From Anaerolineae bacterium (GTDB lineage Bacteria; Chloroflexota; Anaerolineae; JAAYZQ01), in NCBI GenBank assembly GCA_016929795.1, contig JAFGIA010000220.1, positions 1 through 11,559 on the forward strand: DNA of 11,559 nucleotides. Reading direction: 5' to 3'. The notes under the pieces were generated by a model. The model was not told where the DNA came from. It saw nothing but the letters and a program-made list of their open reading frames with translations, and searched no databases. Of the stretch, positions 1-6,470 are shown in pieces (within the stretch, counting starts at the first letter, position 1; every line of letters starts with the position of its first letter). Both the position numbers and the translations under genes were made by a program.

Positions 1-603
1 ACCATCCTCATGCCCTTCTACTTGCAGTATGTGTTGGGCTATACGCCGCAGGTCGTGGGCTTGATGCTGGCCGTGGTGCCCATCGTCGTGGGCATCACCG
101 CTCCCCTGTCGGGCATGCTCTCCGACCGGATCGGCACCCGGCCCATGACCGTGGTGGGGCTGGTCGCGCTGGTGATCGGTTTTTCGGCGGTCAGCACCCT
201 GAAGGTCGACACGCCCCTACTCGGCTATCTCCTCCGCTTCGTGCCCGTGGGCATGGGCATTGGCCTCTTCCAGTCACCCAACAACAGCGCCGTCATGGGC
301 GCGGTGCCCCGCAGCCGGCTGGGGGTCGCCTCGGGGCTGCTGTCGGTCACCCGCACCCTGGGGCAGACGACGGGCATCGCCGTCATGAGCGCCATCTGGG
401 CCGGGCGCGTCGCCTTTCACCTGGGCGGGCACAGCCTGGCCCAGGCCACCGAGGCCGCGGCCGCCATCCAGGTGGCAGCCCTGAACGACACCTTTCGCGT
501 GGCCGTCGTCCTGCTCACCCTGGCCCTGCTCCTGGCCATCTGGGGCCTGATCTACGAACGCCGGGGGGCAAGCCGAAAATCTCAATCCATGCCTCTGGCC
601 TGA
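1..603 (+). CDS. MFS transporter, DHA2 (EmrB/QacA-like) drug-efflux type, C-terminal part
   Basis: The frame is open from the first base of the window, so the gene begins upstream; 200 residues of its C-terminal half are visible. It reads as a hydrophobic polytopic membrane protein. An N-terminal PFYLQYVLGY stretch is followed by a membrane segment, then the cytoplasmic-loop motif SDRIGTRP, a degenerate MFS motif A. Further membrane segments follow (about residues 57-75 and 78-98), then GVASGLLSVTRTLGQTTG, typical of 14-TM DHA2 proton antiporters. After a last membrane segment (about 165-185) comes a short basic tail. Members of this family export drugs or other small amphipathic compounds using the proton gradient; the substrate cannot be told from this fragment. 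It converges on the sfsA remnant and rtcB, with only about 60 bases between the stop codons, and is not part of the minus-strand operon. Confidence 0.85.
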   Translation, partial: TILMPFYLQYVLGYTPQVVGLMLAVVPIVVGITAPLSGMLSDRIGTRPMTVVGLVALVIGFSAVSTLKVDTPLLGYLLRFVPVGMGIGLFQSPNNSAVMGAVPRSRLGVASGLLSVTRTLGQTTGIAVMSAIWAGRVAFHLGGHSLAQATEAAAAIQVAALNDTFRVAVVLLTLALLLAIWGLIYERRGASRKSQSMPLA

Positions 604-664
604 GGCTGAATGCGGATTCTGTTCCCCAGTGCTTTGCGCGAGCGCCAGCTTTTGCCGCCAGCCG

Positions 665-916
665 TCAAACTCCCCCTGGGCGATCCAGGTACACCGGCAG
701 CGGGCGCACGATCTCGACCCGACCCGGCTCCACCCGGCAGCCATAGGCATAGATCTCGACGCCACGGGCGGCCGCCTCGCGCAGCGCCTGGCCAAACTCG
801 GGATCGGTCTCATCCTGCGGCCGCAGGCCGCGCGCGTCGTCGCGCTGCACGACGAATACGACCACAGCCCGGTACCCCTCTCCCACCGCCTCGGCCAGCC
901 TGCCCTCAATCCGCAA
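665..916 (-). pseudogene. sfsA: sfsA remnant: C-terminal third of a sugar fermentation stimulation protein A homologue
   Basis: The 83-residue frame matches the conserved C-terminus of SfsA: GYRAVVVFVVQRDD, then ETDPEFGQALREAAARGVEI, AYGCRV and PLPV. SfsA proteins are normally about 230-240 residues, so roughly 150 N-terminal residues, including the OB-like and nuclease-like front of the domain, are absent. The first usable start is a TTG at 916. The codons just before it read LAH, which also suits the SfsA pattern (a HLR motif before the RAVVLF strand) but lies across the rtcB stop codon. The gene therefore seems to have been cut by the event that placed rtcB here. It follows rtcB by 5 bases and could be co-translated as a short peptide. 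I judge it a decaying remnant. SfsA's own biochemical role is poorly defined (nucleic-acid binding and possible nuclease activity reported). Confidence 0.75.
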
Positions 917-921
917 ATGCG

Positions 922-2376
922 CTAGCCCTTCATCACCGCCAGCGGCCTCATGCGCGCCACCTTGCGCGCCAGGCCGGCGCCGTCCACCACCTCGATCACG
1001 GCGTGAATATCCTTGTACGCGTCCGGTGCCTCTTCGGCCAGCCCCGCCAGGCTGTCGGTGCGCACGGCGATGCCGCGCTCCTCCAGCTCTTTACGCAGCG
1101 TGCCACCATGGATCCGCTTCTTGGCCGCCGACCGGCTCATCGTGCGCCCGGCGCCGTGCGCCGAGGTGCCAAACGACTCTTCCAACGCGTCGGCCGTGCC
1201 CACCAGCACGTACGACGCCGTGCCCATGTCGCCGGGCACCAGCACCGGCTGCCCCACGGCGCGGTACACCGGGGTCACCGCCGGATGTCCCGGCCCAAAC
1301 GCGCGGGTCGCCCCCTTGCGGTGCACGCACAGCTTGGTCCGCTTGCCGTCCACCACGTGCTCCTCGATCTTGGCAATGTTGTGGCACACGTCGTACACGG
1401 TGTGCAGGTCGAACTTGTTCGTCCTGCGCGCCAGCACTTCTTCGAACGCCTGGCGCGCCAGGCCGGCCATCGCCTGCCTGTTGGCCCACGCATAGTTGGC
1501 GGCACACACCATCGCCCCATAGTAGCGCCTGCCTTCCGGCGAATCGAGCGGCGCACACACAAGCTGCCTGTCGGGCAGCACGATCTTGTACTTTTGCACC
1601 GCGGCCTGCAGGCTTCTCACATAGTCGCTGCACACCTCGTGGCCCAGGCCACGCGAGCCCGAGTGGATCTCGACGGTGAGCTGCCCCTGGAACAGGCCAA
1701 AGGCGCGCGCCACCGCCTCGTCGTAAATCTCGTCCACCTCCTGGATCTCGATAAAGTGGTTGCCCGACCCGAGTGTGCCAATTTGCGGCCCGCCGCGCTC
1801 CTTTGCCCTGGCGCTGACCGCCGACGGGTCGGCGCCGTCCATCGCGCCCCCCTCCTCCAACCGTTCCAGGTCCTCGGGCCGGCCATAGCCTGCCTTCACC
1901 GCCCAGCCTGCACCCTTGACGAGCACCTCATCCATCTCGCGCCCCGACACCCTGCGCGCGCCGCCCCCCTTGCCCACACCGCTCGGCACGTGCTTGAACA
2001 GCGACGTGATCAGGGCATCCACCTCACCGCGCACGTCGTCGGCCACCAGGTCCGACGCCATGAGCCGCACGCCGCAGTTGATGTCATAGCCCACGGCCCC
2101 CGGTGAGATGACCCCGTCAGGGTAGCGCGTGGCCACCACCCCACCGATTGGCGGGCCGTATCCCTGGTGCGCATCAGGCATCACCAACACGCGCTTGACC
2201 ACCCCAGGCAATGCCGCGGTATTTACGAGCTGGTCCAGGCTCTGGTCGCGGAACACCTGGTCCAGCAGCTCCTCACTGGCATAGATCCGCGCCGGCACCT
2301 TCATGTCTGCACGGTAGCTCTGCGGAATTTCCCACACGTACTCACTGACCCGCACCAAATCAGCCTTGGTTACCAT
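922..2376 (-). CDS. rtcB: RNA-splicing ligase RtcB (3'-phosphate/5'-OH RNA ligase)
   Basis: This 484-residue protein has the length of the canonical long RtcB. RtcB joins RNA 2',3'-cyclic phosphate or 3'-phosphate ends to 5'-OH ends with GTP and Mn2+, in tRNA splicing or RNA repair. Visible motifs are MPDAHQGYGPPIGGV (67-80), GYDINCG with metal ligands Asp98 and Cys101, GSGNHF with His207, EIHSGSRGLGH with His238, CHNIAK with His332, and SAHGAGR with His407, the residue that takes the GMP. All match the ligand set known from archaeal RtcB, so the enzyme should be active. The ATG start has a GGGGGAGG ribosome binding site immediately upstream. It lies 84 bases behind the archease-coding segment, on the same strand; archease is the known factor that allows RtcB multiple turnover. 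Its stop codon directly abuts the sfsA remnant. Confidence 0.97.
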   Translation of the reverse strand: MVTKADLVRVSEYVWEIPQSYRADMKVPARIYASEELLDQVFRDQSLDQLVNTAALPGVVKRVLVMPDAHQGYGPPIGGVVATRYPDGVISPGAVGYDINCGVRLMASDLVADDVRGEVDALITSLFKHVPSGVGKGGGARRVSGREMDEVLVKGAGWAVKAGYGRPEDLERLEEGGAMDGADPSAVSARAKERGGPQIGTLGSGNHFIEIQEVDEIYDEAVARAFGLFQGQLTVEIHSGSRGLGHEVCSDYVRSLQAAVQKYKIVLPDRQLVCAPLDSPEGRRYYGAMVCAANYAWANRQAMAGLARQAFEEVLARRTNKFDLHTVYDVCHNIAKIEEHVVDGKRTKLCVHRKGATRAFGPGHPAVTPVYRAVGQPVLVPGDMGTASYVLVGTADALEESFGTSAHGAGRTMSRSAAKKRIHGGTLRKELEERGIAVRTDSLAGLAEEAPDAYKDIHAVIEVVDGAGLARKVARMRPLAVMKG

Positions 2377-2395
2377 CGCCCTCCCCCTTTCCAGA

Positions 2396-2452
2396 AAATG
2401 AGAAATTAGAGATTAGAACGGGGTTGCCCACAGAGCCTCTCATTTCTCATTT
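2396..2452. repeat. A/T-rich heptad-like inverted repeat between the archease segment and rtcB
   Basis: The 84-base gap 2377-2460 is much more A/T-rich than the surrounding genes. It holds a perfect 11-base inverted repeat, AAATGAGAAAT at 2396-2406 and ATTTCTCATTT at 2442-2452, separated by 35 bases. Each arm lies in degenerate seven-base-periodic sequence: GAAATGA twice in a row on the minus strand near 2440-2453, and AATTTCT/AATCTCT-like units near 2400-2417. The centre contains GGGGTTGCCCAC (2420-2431). In RNA this would fold as a long hairpin in the leader of rtcB. It lacks a terminal U-run and so does not look like an intrinsic terminator. Short heptad repeats of this style are scattered between genes in several bacterial groups; whether this belongs to such a family is an inference. 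Confidence 0.55.
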
Positions 2453-2460
2453 CCAATTCT

Positions 2461-2877
2461 CTACACGTCAAACGTAATCACCGTCGACCATCCCAACTCG
2501 TCTTCCACCAGGGCCAGGTCGTGAAACGTAGCGGCTTTGATGTGGGCCTTGGTGGGATGCCCCGGCACGCCCCCAGCGCGCGCTTGCAGGGCCGTATCAT
2601 TCAGCCACAAAATTCTCAAGTCCGAAAAGATCACGCCTTCCACCTCGGAGAGGTAGAGCAGCTCATTGAGCCAGTCGACGAGCAACGTCTCCCGGTCCAG
2701 GGCCTCGAGGTGGATGTCATACCACCTGGTCGCCGGCGCGCCATCTTGGAGGCTGCTCGTCAAGCTGAACATGCCTCGCGCCGCGCCGGTGAACAGGTCG
2801 GGCAGGTCCTTGCCCCACACCTGGAGGGCACGGTCGGCGGTGTGATCGATCTCGTAATAGCGAAATGGACAGGGCAT
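2461..2877 (-). other. Archease-coding segment (possible separate cistron)
   Basis: If the reading frame is interrupted at the G-run, this ATG would start a free 138-residue archease, the usual family length and with the usual N-terminal approach to the HTAD motif. Archease is a small metal-binding chaperone-like cofactor that speeds activation and turnover of RtcB; it also widens NTP use in some archaeal systems. The conserved HTAD (residues 12-15 of the segment) and the aspartates of LLVDWLNELLYL are present. The only purine-rich sequence before the ATG is the G-run itself, which touches the start codon, so independent initiation would probably need coupling to ribF. This entry describes a domain within the larger frame and is not a second copy. 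Confidence 0.6.
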
Positions 2878-3846
2878 CCCCCCCCCATCGCGGCTGACAT
2901 CCACACCCTCTGCCGCCAGCACCTGGCGCGCCTGCCTGCTGTCACGCTCGATCTGGGCGATCAGCTCGTCGATGGCACCAAAGCGCCGCTCTTTGCGCAG
3001 GCGAGCGACAAACTCGACGACCAGGTCGCAGCCATAGATATCCTGGTCAAAGTCAAAGAGATAGGTCTCGACCGTCCGCTCCCCATCGTCAAAGCTGGGC
3101 CGCACGCCGACGTTGGCCACAGCCGGATAGCGCGTGGTCCCCAGCAGCGCAAATACCGCATACACGCCATTGGCCGGCACCGCACGCTCGTCGCGCACCT
3201 CCAGGTTGGCGGTCGGAAAGCCGAGCTGCCGGCCGCGCCGGGCACCCGACACCACCTCACCCGACACGCTCGGGTAGCGGCCAAGCAGGCGCGCGGCCTC
3301 AGCGACCGCTCCCTGTTGGATCAGGGAGCGGATGCGCGAGCTCGAGATCGGTACACCACCCTCGACGACTGGAGGCACGACGTGCACTCGGTAACCCAAC
3401 TCCTGGCCCAACTCGCGCAGCCGCTTCACGTCACCCTCCCGGCCACGTCCGAGAGCAAAGTCGGCGCCCACCCACAGCTCACGCAGCCCCAGGCGCTCGC
3501 CCACCCTCTCCATAAAATCCCGGGCAGTCATGTTGGCCACCTCGTGATTGAAGGGCAGTAGCACAACCAGGTCGAGGCCCAGCGCCTCGAGCAGGGCAAT
3601 CTTTTCACCAGGCGTCGTCAGATATTTCGGCGCACGTGCCGGCGCCAGGATGACTGCGGGGTGGGGATGGAACGTCATCAAGGCAGCCTTCCGGCCCGTG
3701 GCGCGTGCCCGCTCGATCACACCCGCGATGAGTGCCTGGTGGCCGCGGTGCACCCCGTCAAAGGCCCCAATCGTCAGAATAGTCTCTTCCCGCTGGCGCC
3801 GCGCCGGGTACCCCCCGCCTGACGCCAGATCGTCAATCACTTCCAT
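2461..3846 (-). CDS. ribF: Bifunctional riboflavin kinase/FAD synthetase RibF fused in frame to a C-terminal archease domain
   Basis: One 461-residue open frame contains two complete proteins. Residues 1-310 are RibF, which phosphorylates riboflavin to FMN and adenylylates FMN to FAD: GAFDGVHRGH (27-36), HPHP (60-63), ISSSRIR (168-173), the kinase motif GRQLGFPTANL (205-215), NVGVRPSF (245-252) and Glu260 of TVETYLFDFD. Residues 324-461 are a full-length archease: YYEIDHTADRALQVWG, LLVDWLNELLYL (388-399), IKAATFHDL (436-444) and the C-terminal ITFDV. Archease promotes guanylylation of RtcB, the next gene. The linker is short (about 314-323) and runs through nine consecutive G, so the fusion depends on the exact length of that run. 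The ATG start lies 14 bases inside truB, without a clear ribosome binding site, which suggests translational coupling. An upstream in-frame start at 4035 would add 63 non-homologous residues and is not preferred. Confidence 0.88.
   Translation of the reverse strand: MEVIDDLASGGGYPARRQREETILTIGAFDGVHRGHQALIAGVIERARATGRKAALMTFHPHPAVILAPARAPKYLTTPGEKIALLEALGLDLVVLLPFNHEVANMTARDFMERVGERLGLRELWVGADFALGRGREGDVKRLRELGQELGYRVHVVPPVVEGGVPISSSRIRSLIQQGAVAEAARLLGRYPSVSGEVVSGARRGRQLGFPTANLEVRDERAVPANGVYAVFALLGTTRYPAVANVGVRPSFDDGERTVETYLFDFDQDIYGCDLVVEFVARLRKERRFGAIDELIAQIERDSRQARQVLAAEGVDVSRDGGGMPCPFRYYEIDHTADRALQVWGKDLPDLFTGAARGMFSLTSSLQDGAPATRWYDIHLEALDRETLLVDWLNELLYLSEVEGVIFSDLRILWLNDTALQARAGGVPGHPTKAHIKAATFHDLALVEDELGWSTVITFDV
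2878..2886. repeat. Homopolymer of nine C (nine G in the ribF mRNA) at the RibF-archease junction
   Basis: Nine consecutive C on the plus strand correspond to three Gly codons (GAT GGG GGG GGG ATG) between the end of RibF and the first Met of archease. With eight G the RibF frame ends at a stop near 2760. With ten it ends at a TGA near 2719. In both cases RibF keeps its whole domain and archease is uncoupled. The site is therefore prone to replication or transcription slippage and also to sequencing error. Confidence 0.9.
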
Positions 3847-4831
3847 CGGCTGTCGCAAACACCTTCTTGGGCTGCCACTCTCCGCTATCTGGCTGGTAGA
3901 TGACAAGGGCGAGAAACTCACCGTCGAGGCTATAAGCGCGGGCCAGGGTCCGAGCGTGCCCGGGCGCTGCGTCTTCCCCCCCGGGTCGATCGCCGGGCAC
4001 CGCACCACCCTGCACGAGGCGGTGCGTCTGTTCATCGTTCAGAACCAATGCGGGCCAATCGAGCACCGCCTCGTCGATGGGCAGCAGGTAGCGCCCCTCC
4101 TCGCCGTGGCGAAACGCCTCCTCCAGCCGCTCCAGGCTCACCGCGTCGTGCAAGGTAAAGTGTCCACTTTGCAAACGCACCAGGGCGCCCAGGTAGGCAC
4201 TGCTGTTCAGCGCATGTCCGAGATCGTGTGCCAGCGAGCGGATGTAGGTGCCAGGGGAGCAAGTGATCTCGAGAATCAGCTCTGGCTCAGTCCAGGCGAG
4301 GATCTCGACGGCATCGATCTCGACAGGCCGGGGATGAGGCACCACAGCGAGTTCCCCCCGGGCTTTGCCCTCACGCGCAAGCCGGTGCAGAGGGCGCCCA
4401 TCGCGCTTGAGCGCCGAGTAGACAGGGGGCACCTGCTTGATTGGACCACGAAAGGCGGCCAGCGCCACTTCGATCTCTTCTCGGCGGAAATCGGTGCGGG
4501 TGCCGCTCCGCATCACCTCTCCGTCGGCGTCATAGGTATCCGTCTCGCTGCCAAATACCAGGGTGGCTCGATAGCGCTTGCGCCCCGCCATCAGGTACTC
4601 GCTGACACGCGTCGCCTGGCCCAGGCAAACCAGGAGGACGCCGGTAGCCATCGGGTCGAGCGTGCCGGCGTGTCCCACCTTGCGCTGCCCGGCGATCCGG
4701 CGCACCGCGTCGACGACATCGTGAGAGGTGATGCCTGCCGGCTTGTCTATGTTCAAGATACCTGTCAGCGGCTCGTCGCGCCGGGGCGCAACCCACCATT
4801 GCCGCTGGGGGCAGGTGGCGCAATCAGCCAT
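3833..4831 (-). CDS. truB: tRNA pseudouridine(55) synthase TruB
   Basis: TruB converts U55 in the T-loop of tRNA to pseudouridine. From the ATG at 4831 the protein is 332 residues. It shows the family entry motif GILNIDKPAGITSHDVV (24-40) and the catalytic loop KVGHAGTLDPMATGVL with Asp59. Next come KRYRATLVFGSETDTYDADGE (about 85-105) and PPVYSALKRDGRPLHRLAREG. The SPGTYIRSLAHDLG segment and a C-terminal PUA-like region follow. A GTG at 4894 would lengthen it by 21 residues. I prefer 4831 because the upstream stretch forms two stable hairpins and has no homology to TruB; a weak GGAA lies before the ATG. The extra N-terminus MADCATCPQRQ carries two Cys that are not a usual TruB feature. Its end overlaps the ribF start by 14 bases. 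Confidence 0.95.
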   Translation of the reverse strand: MADCATCPQRQWWVAPRRDEPLTGILNIDKPAGITSHDVVDAVRRIAGQRKVGHAGTLDPMATGVLLVCLGQATRVSEYLMAGRKRYRATLVFGSETDTYDADGEVMRSGTRTDFRREEIEVALAAFRGPIKQVPPVYSALKRDGRPLHRLAREGKARGELAVVPHPRPVEIDAVEILAWTEPELILEITCSPGTYIRSLAHDLGHALNSSAYLGALVRLQSGHFTLHDAVSLERLEEAFRHGEEGRYLLPIDEAVLDWPALVLNDEQTHRLVQGGAVPGDRPGGEDAAPGHARTLARAYSLDGEFLALVIYQPDSGEWQPKKVFATADGSD

Positions 4832-4859
4832 CACTATTCCATTTCCAGGGTGCCGCCGT

Positions 4860-4916
4860 GGCCGGGCATGGGAGCCCAGCCTGTTGGATTGCACAGGGGC
4901 GGCTGCTGCACCGCCC
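4860..4916 (-). other. Two tandem hairpins in the nrnA-truB gap
   Basis: The 93-base gap (4832-4924) contains GGGCGG (4897-4902) and CCGCCC (4911-4916), a 6-base-pair stem with an 8-base loop. It also has GGCCGGGC (4860-4867) and GCCCAGCC (4874-4881), an 8-base-pair stem with one G-U pair and a 6-base loop. Neither is followed by a U-run on the minus strand, so they are not classical terminators. They may protect or separate mRNA segments, or act on truB translation; the function is unknown. Confidence 0.45.
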
Positions 4917-4924
4917 GGTTGAGG

Positions 4925-5944
4925 TCAGCCTGTCGCCCGAGGGGTACTCGGATCCGACGCTTGCTCGGCCAGGCTGAGGCGAACTCTGGCCAGGACTCGT
5001 TCCTGGACCTCGCGCAGCGTGCCCTGCAACGTCGCCCCGGCGGCCTGCGGGTGCCCGCCGCCGTCCAGGCTCAAGGCCACGTGCGCTACATCCACATCCG
5101 GCGCCGAGCGCATGCTGACATCCACTTCTCCGTTTTCGCGTTCGGTAAAGACGATGATGACCTGGGCTTCGCGCACGCCTGATAGCGAGTTGGCCAGCCC
5201 ACTCACGTCCTTATCGTCGACACCCCAGCGCCGGCGCATCTCGACCGTCACTGCGGTCCACAAGATGCCGTCGTCAAGCTGCAAGTGGTTCACAGCATCG
5301 CCCCACAGGCGCACCGAGGCGAGCGGCCTGAGATCGAGGGACTGGCGGGCCACCTGCGGCAGCGGGGCCCCCGCACGCATCAGCCGCAGCGCAGCGGCAA
5401 TCGCCGCCTCGTCCACGTTCATGGTGCGAAAGGAGCGCGTGTCGGTCACCAATCCACAGAGCAGGCACGTCGCCGTTTCAGGATCCACGTCCCACCCCAG
5501 GGCATCGGCCAGCGCCAGCACCATCTGCGCAGTGGCCACACTATTCGGGTCGACCCAGTTGGCCGTGCCGAACAACGTATTGGTCACGTGATGATCGATG
5601 TTGATCAGCGGCACGGCTGCCAGGTCGTGTGCGGAGCCGGGCGCAGATGCCTTGTCGACCAGGTCGCCCATGCGCTGCCTATCGCTGCAGTCGAGGCTGA
5701 TCATCACGTCGTATGGGCCATCAGCCTTCTGGACGACCCGCTCACTTCCCGGTAAGAACATCAGGTCCTGGGGCACAGGATCCTGGCAGACGAGGGTCGC
5801 CCCCTTGCCCTGTGCCGCCAACAACCGGCCAAGAGCGAGCAGAGACCCAATGGCGTCACCATCAGGCGCGACATGCGTCACGACGAGCACTCGCCGGGCA
5901 GGCTCGATACATTCCGCGATCGTCTCGAGCAGCGTCCGGTCCAT
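4925..5944 (-). CDS. nrnA: DHH/DHHA1 phosphoesterase, NrnA-like (oligoribonuclease / pAp phosphatase)
   Basis: The 339-residue protein has all hallmarks of the NrnA branch of DHH phosphoesterases, which degrade 2-5 nt RNA fragments and dephosphorylate pAp with Mn2+. Motif I is THVAPDGDAIGS (23-34), motif II SLDCSDRQRMG (83-93), motif III NIDHHVTN (115-122) and motif IV GLVTDTRSF (164-172). The DHHA1 substrate-binding motif DGGGHPQAAGA is at 294-304. The start at MDRTLLETIAE is chosen because it leaves one base after the rbfA stop and matches the family N-terminus. A longer frame from 6247 runs antiparallel to nothing but lies wholly over rbfA in another frame, and is rejected. The position between rbfA and truB is standard for nrnA in many bacteria. 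A short polar tail after residue 325 is unremarkable. Confidence 0.93.
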   Translation of the reverse strand: MDRTLLETIAECIEPARRVLVVTHVAPDGDAIGSLLALGRLLAAQGKGATLVCQDPVPQDLMFLPGSERVVQKADGPYDVMISLDCSDRQRMGDLVDKASAPGSAHDLAAVPLINIDHHVTNTLFGTANWVDPNSVATAQMVLALADALGWDVDPETATCLLCGLVTDTRSFRTMNVDEAAIAAALRLMRAGAPLPQVARQSLDLRPLASVRLWGDAVNHLQLDDGILWTAVTVEMRRRWGVDDKDVSGLANSLSGVREAQVIIVFTERENGEVDVSMRSAPDVDVAHVALSLDGGGHPQAAGATLQGTLREVQERVLARVRLSLAEQASDPSTPRATG

Positions 5945-5945
5945 C

Positions 5946-6407
5946 TTACGCGGACCTGTCCTCTTGAACGTCCTCACCGTCCGACGAGACCCCATCGCGC
6001 AGGGCTTGCTCGTCGTCAGGCCCTCCTCTGTCGCGGGCCGTTTCCTCTTCCGCGATCTGATCCAGCAGCGCGTCGATGTGCTGCCCATACGCCGCACTTG
6101 TGTCGTGCATGAAAACCAGATCTGGCACCAAGCGCAATCGCACCCGGGCGCCAAGCTGGCTGCGCAAAAAACCAGTGGCGTGCTCCAGCGCCGATTTTGC
6201 CTCGGCGACCGACCGAGTGGTACTCGGGCCCGGCGCGTCGTCGTCAAGTAATGTGAAAAAGATGCGGGCCAGCAGCAAGTCAGGCGTGACCCGCACCTCG
6301 GTGATCGTCACCCCCTCCAGGCGCGGGTCGCGCACCTCGCGCAGCAAGAGCAAGGCAAGCTCCCTGTGCACCAACTCTGCCACCTGCCGTTGTCGACGTG
6401 TTGGCAT
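5946..6407 (-). CDS. rbfA: 30S ribosome-binding factor RbfA
   Basis: RbfA is a KH-type protein that binds the 30S subunit and helps process the 5' end of 16S rRNA. It is needed for efficient maturation, notably in the cold. The 153-residue product begins RRQRQVAELVHRELALLL, followed by REVRDPRLEGVTITEVRVTPDL (23-44), the FFTLLDD strand, and SALEHATGFLRSQLGARVRLRLVPDLVF (72-99), the family pattern in order. Residues after about 117 form an acidic disordered tail (EEETARDRGGPDDEQ and on) longer than in short RbfA proteins. The ATG has an AGGGAG upstream, about 12 bases away. It sits 63 bases behind infB and one base ahead of nrnA. Confidence 0.95.
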   Translation of the reverse strand: MPTRRQRQVAELVHRELALLLLREVRDPRLEGVTITEVRVTPDLLLARIFFTLLDDDAPGPSTTRSVAEAKSALEHATGFLRSQLGARVRLRLVPDLVFMHDTSAAYGQHIDALLDQIAEEETARDRGGPDDEQALRDGVSSDGEDVQEDRSA

Positions 6408-6470
6408 GATCTATTTCATCTCCCTAGCGACACGAGATCCGACCCAGCTTTTGAAAAGGCGCACGCTGCT

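Noticed and set aside
604..664. Terminator between the MFS gene and the sfsA remnant
   Set aside because: Only a four-base-pair GCGC stem with a two-base loop is visible, with a short T-run in the wrong spacing; too weak to call.
610..2106. Long plus-strand open frame of 498 codons
   Set aside because: It is antisense to rtcB and the sfsA remnant. Its product is Arg/His/Pro-rich without domains; GC-rich coding sequence leaves open frames on the opposite strand.
2377..2460. Possible rtcB promoter with a TCTAAT -10 element
   Set aside because: No acceptable -35 at 16-18 bases, and the A/T-rich repeat makes chance -10 matches likely.
3847..4035. Upstream extension of the RibF frame
   Set aside because: The added 63 residues lie inside truB, show no similarity to RibF and lack a ribosome binding site; the Met at 3846 gives the normal family length.
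2521..5182. Two long plus-strand open frames (2521-3561 and 3548-5182)
   Set aside because: They lie opposite the ribF-archease and truB genes, have no recognisable motifs and have compositions typical of antisense frames.
5945..6247. Upstream extension of the NrnA frame
   Set aside because: It overlaps rbfA entirely in another frame and adds about 100 Arg/Ser-rich residues without homology.
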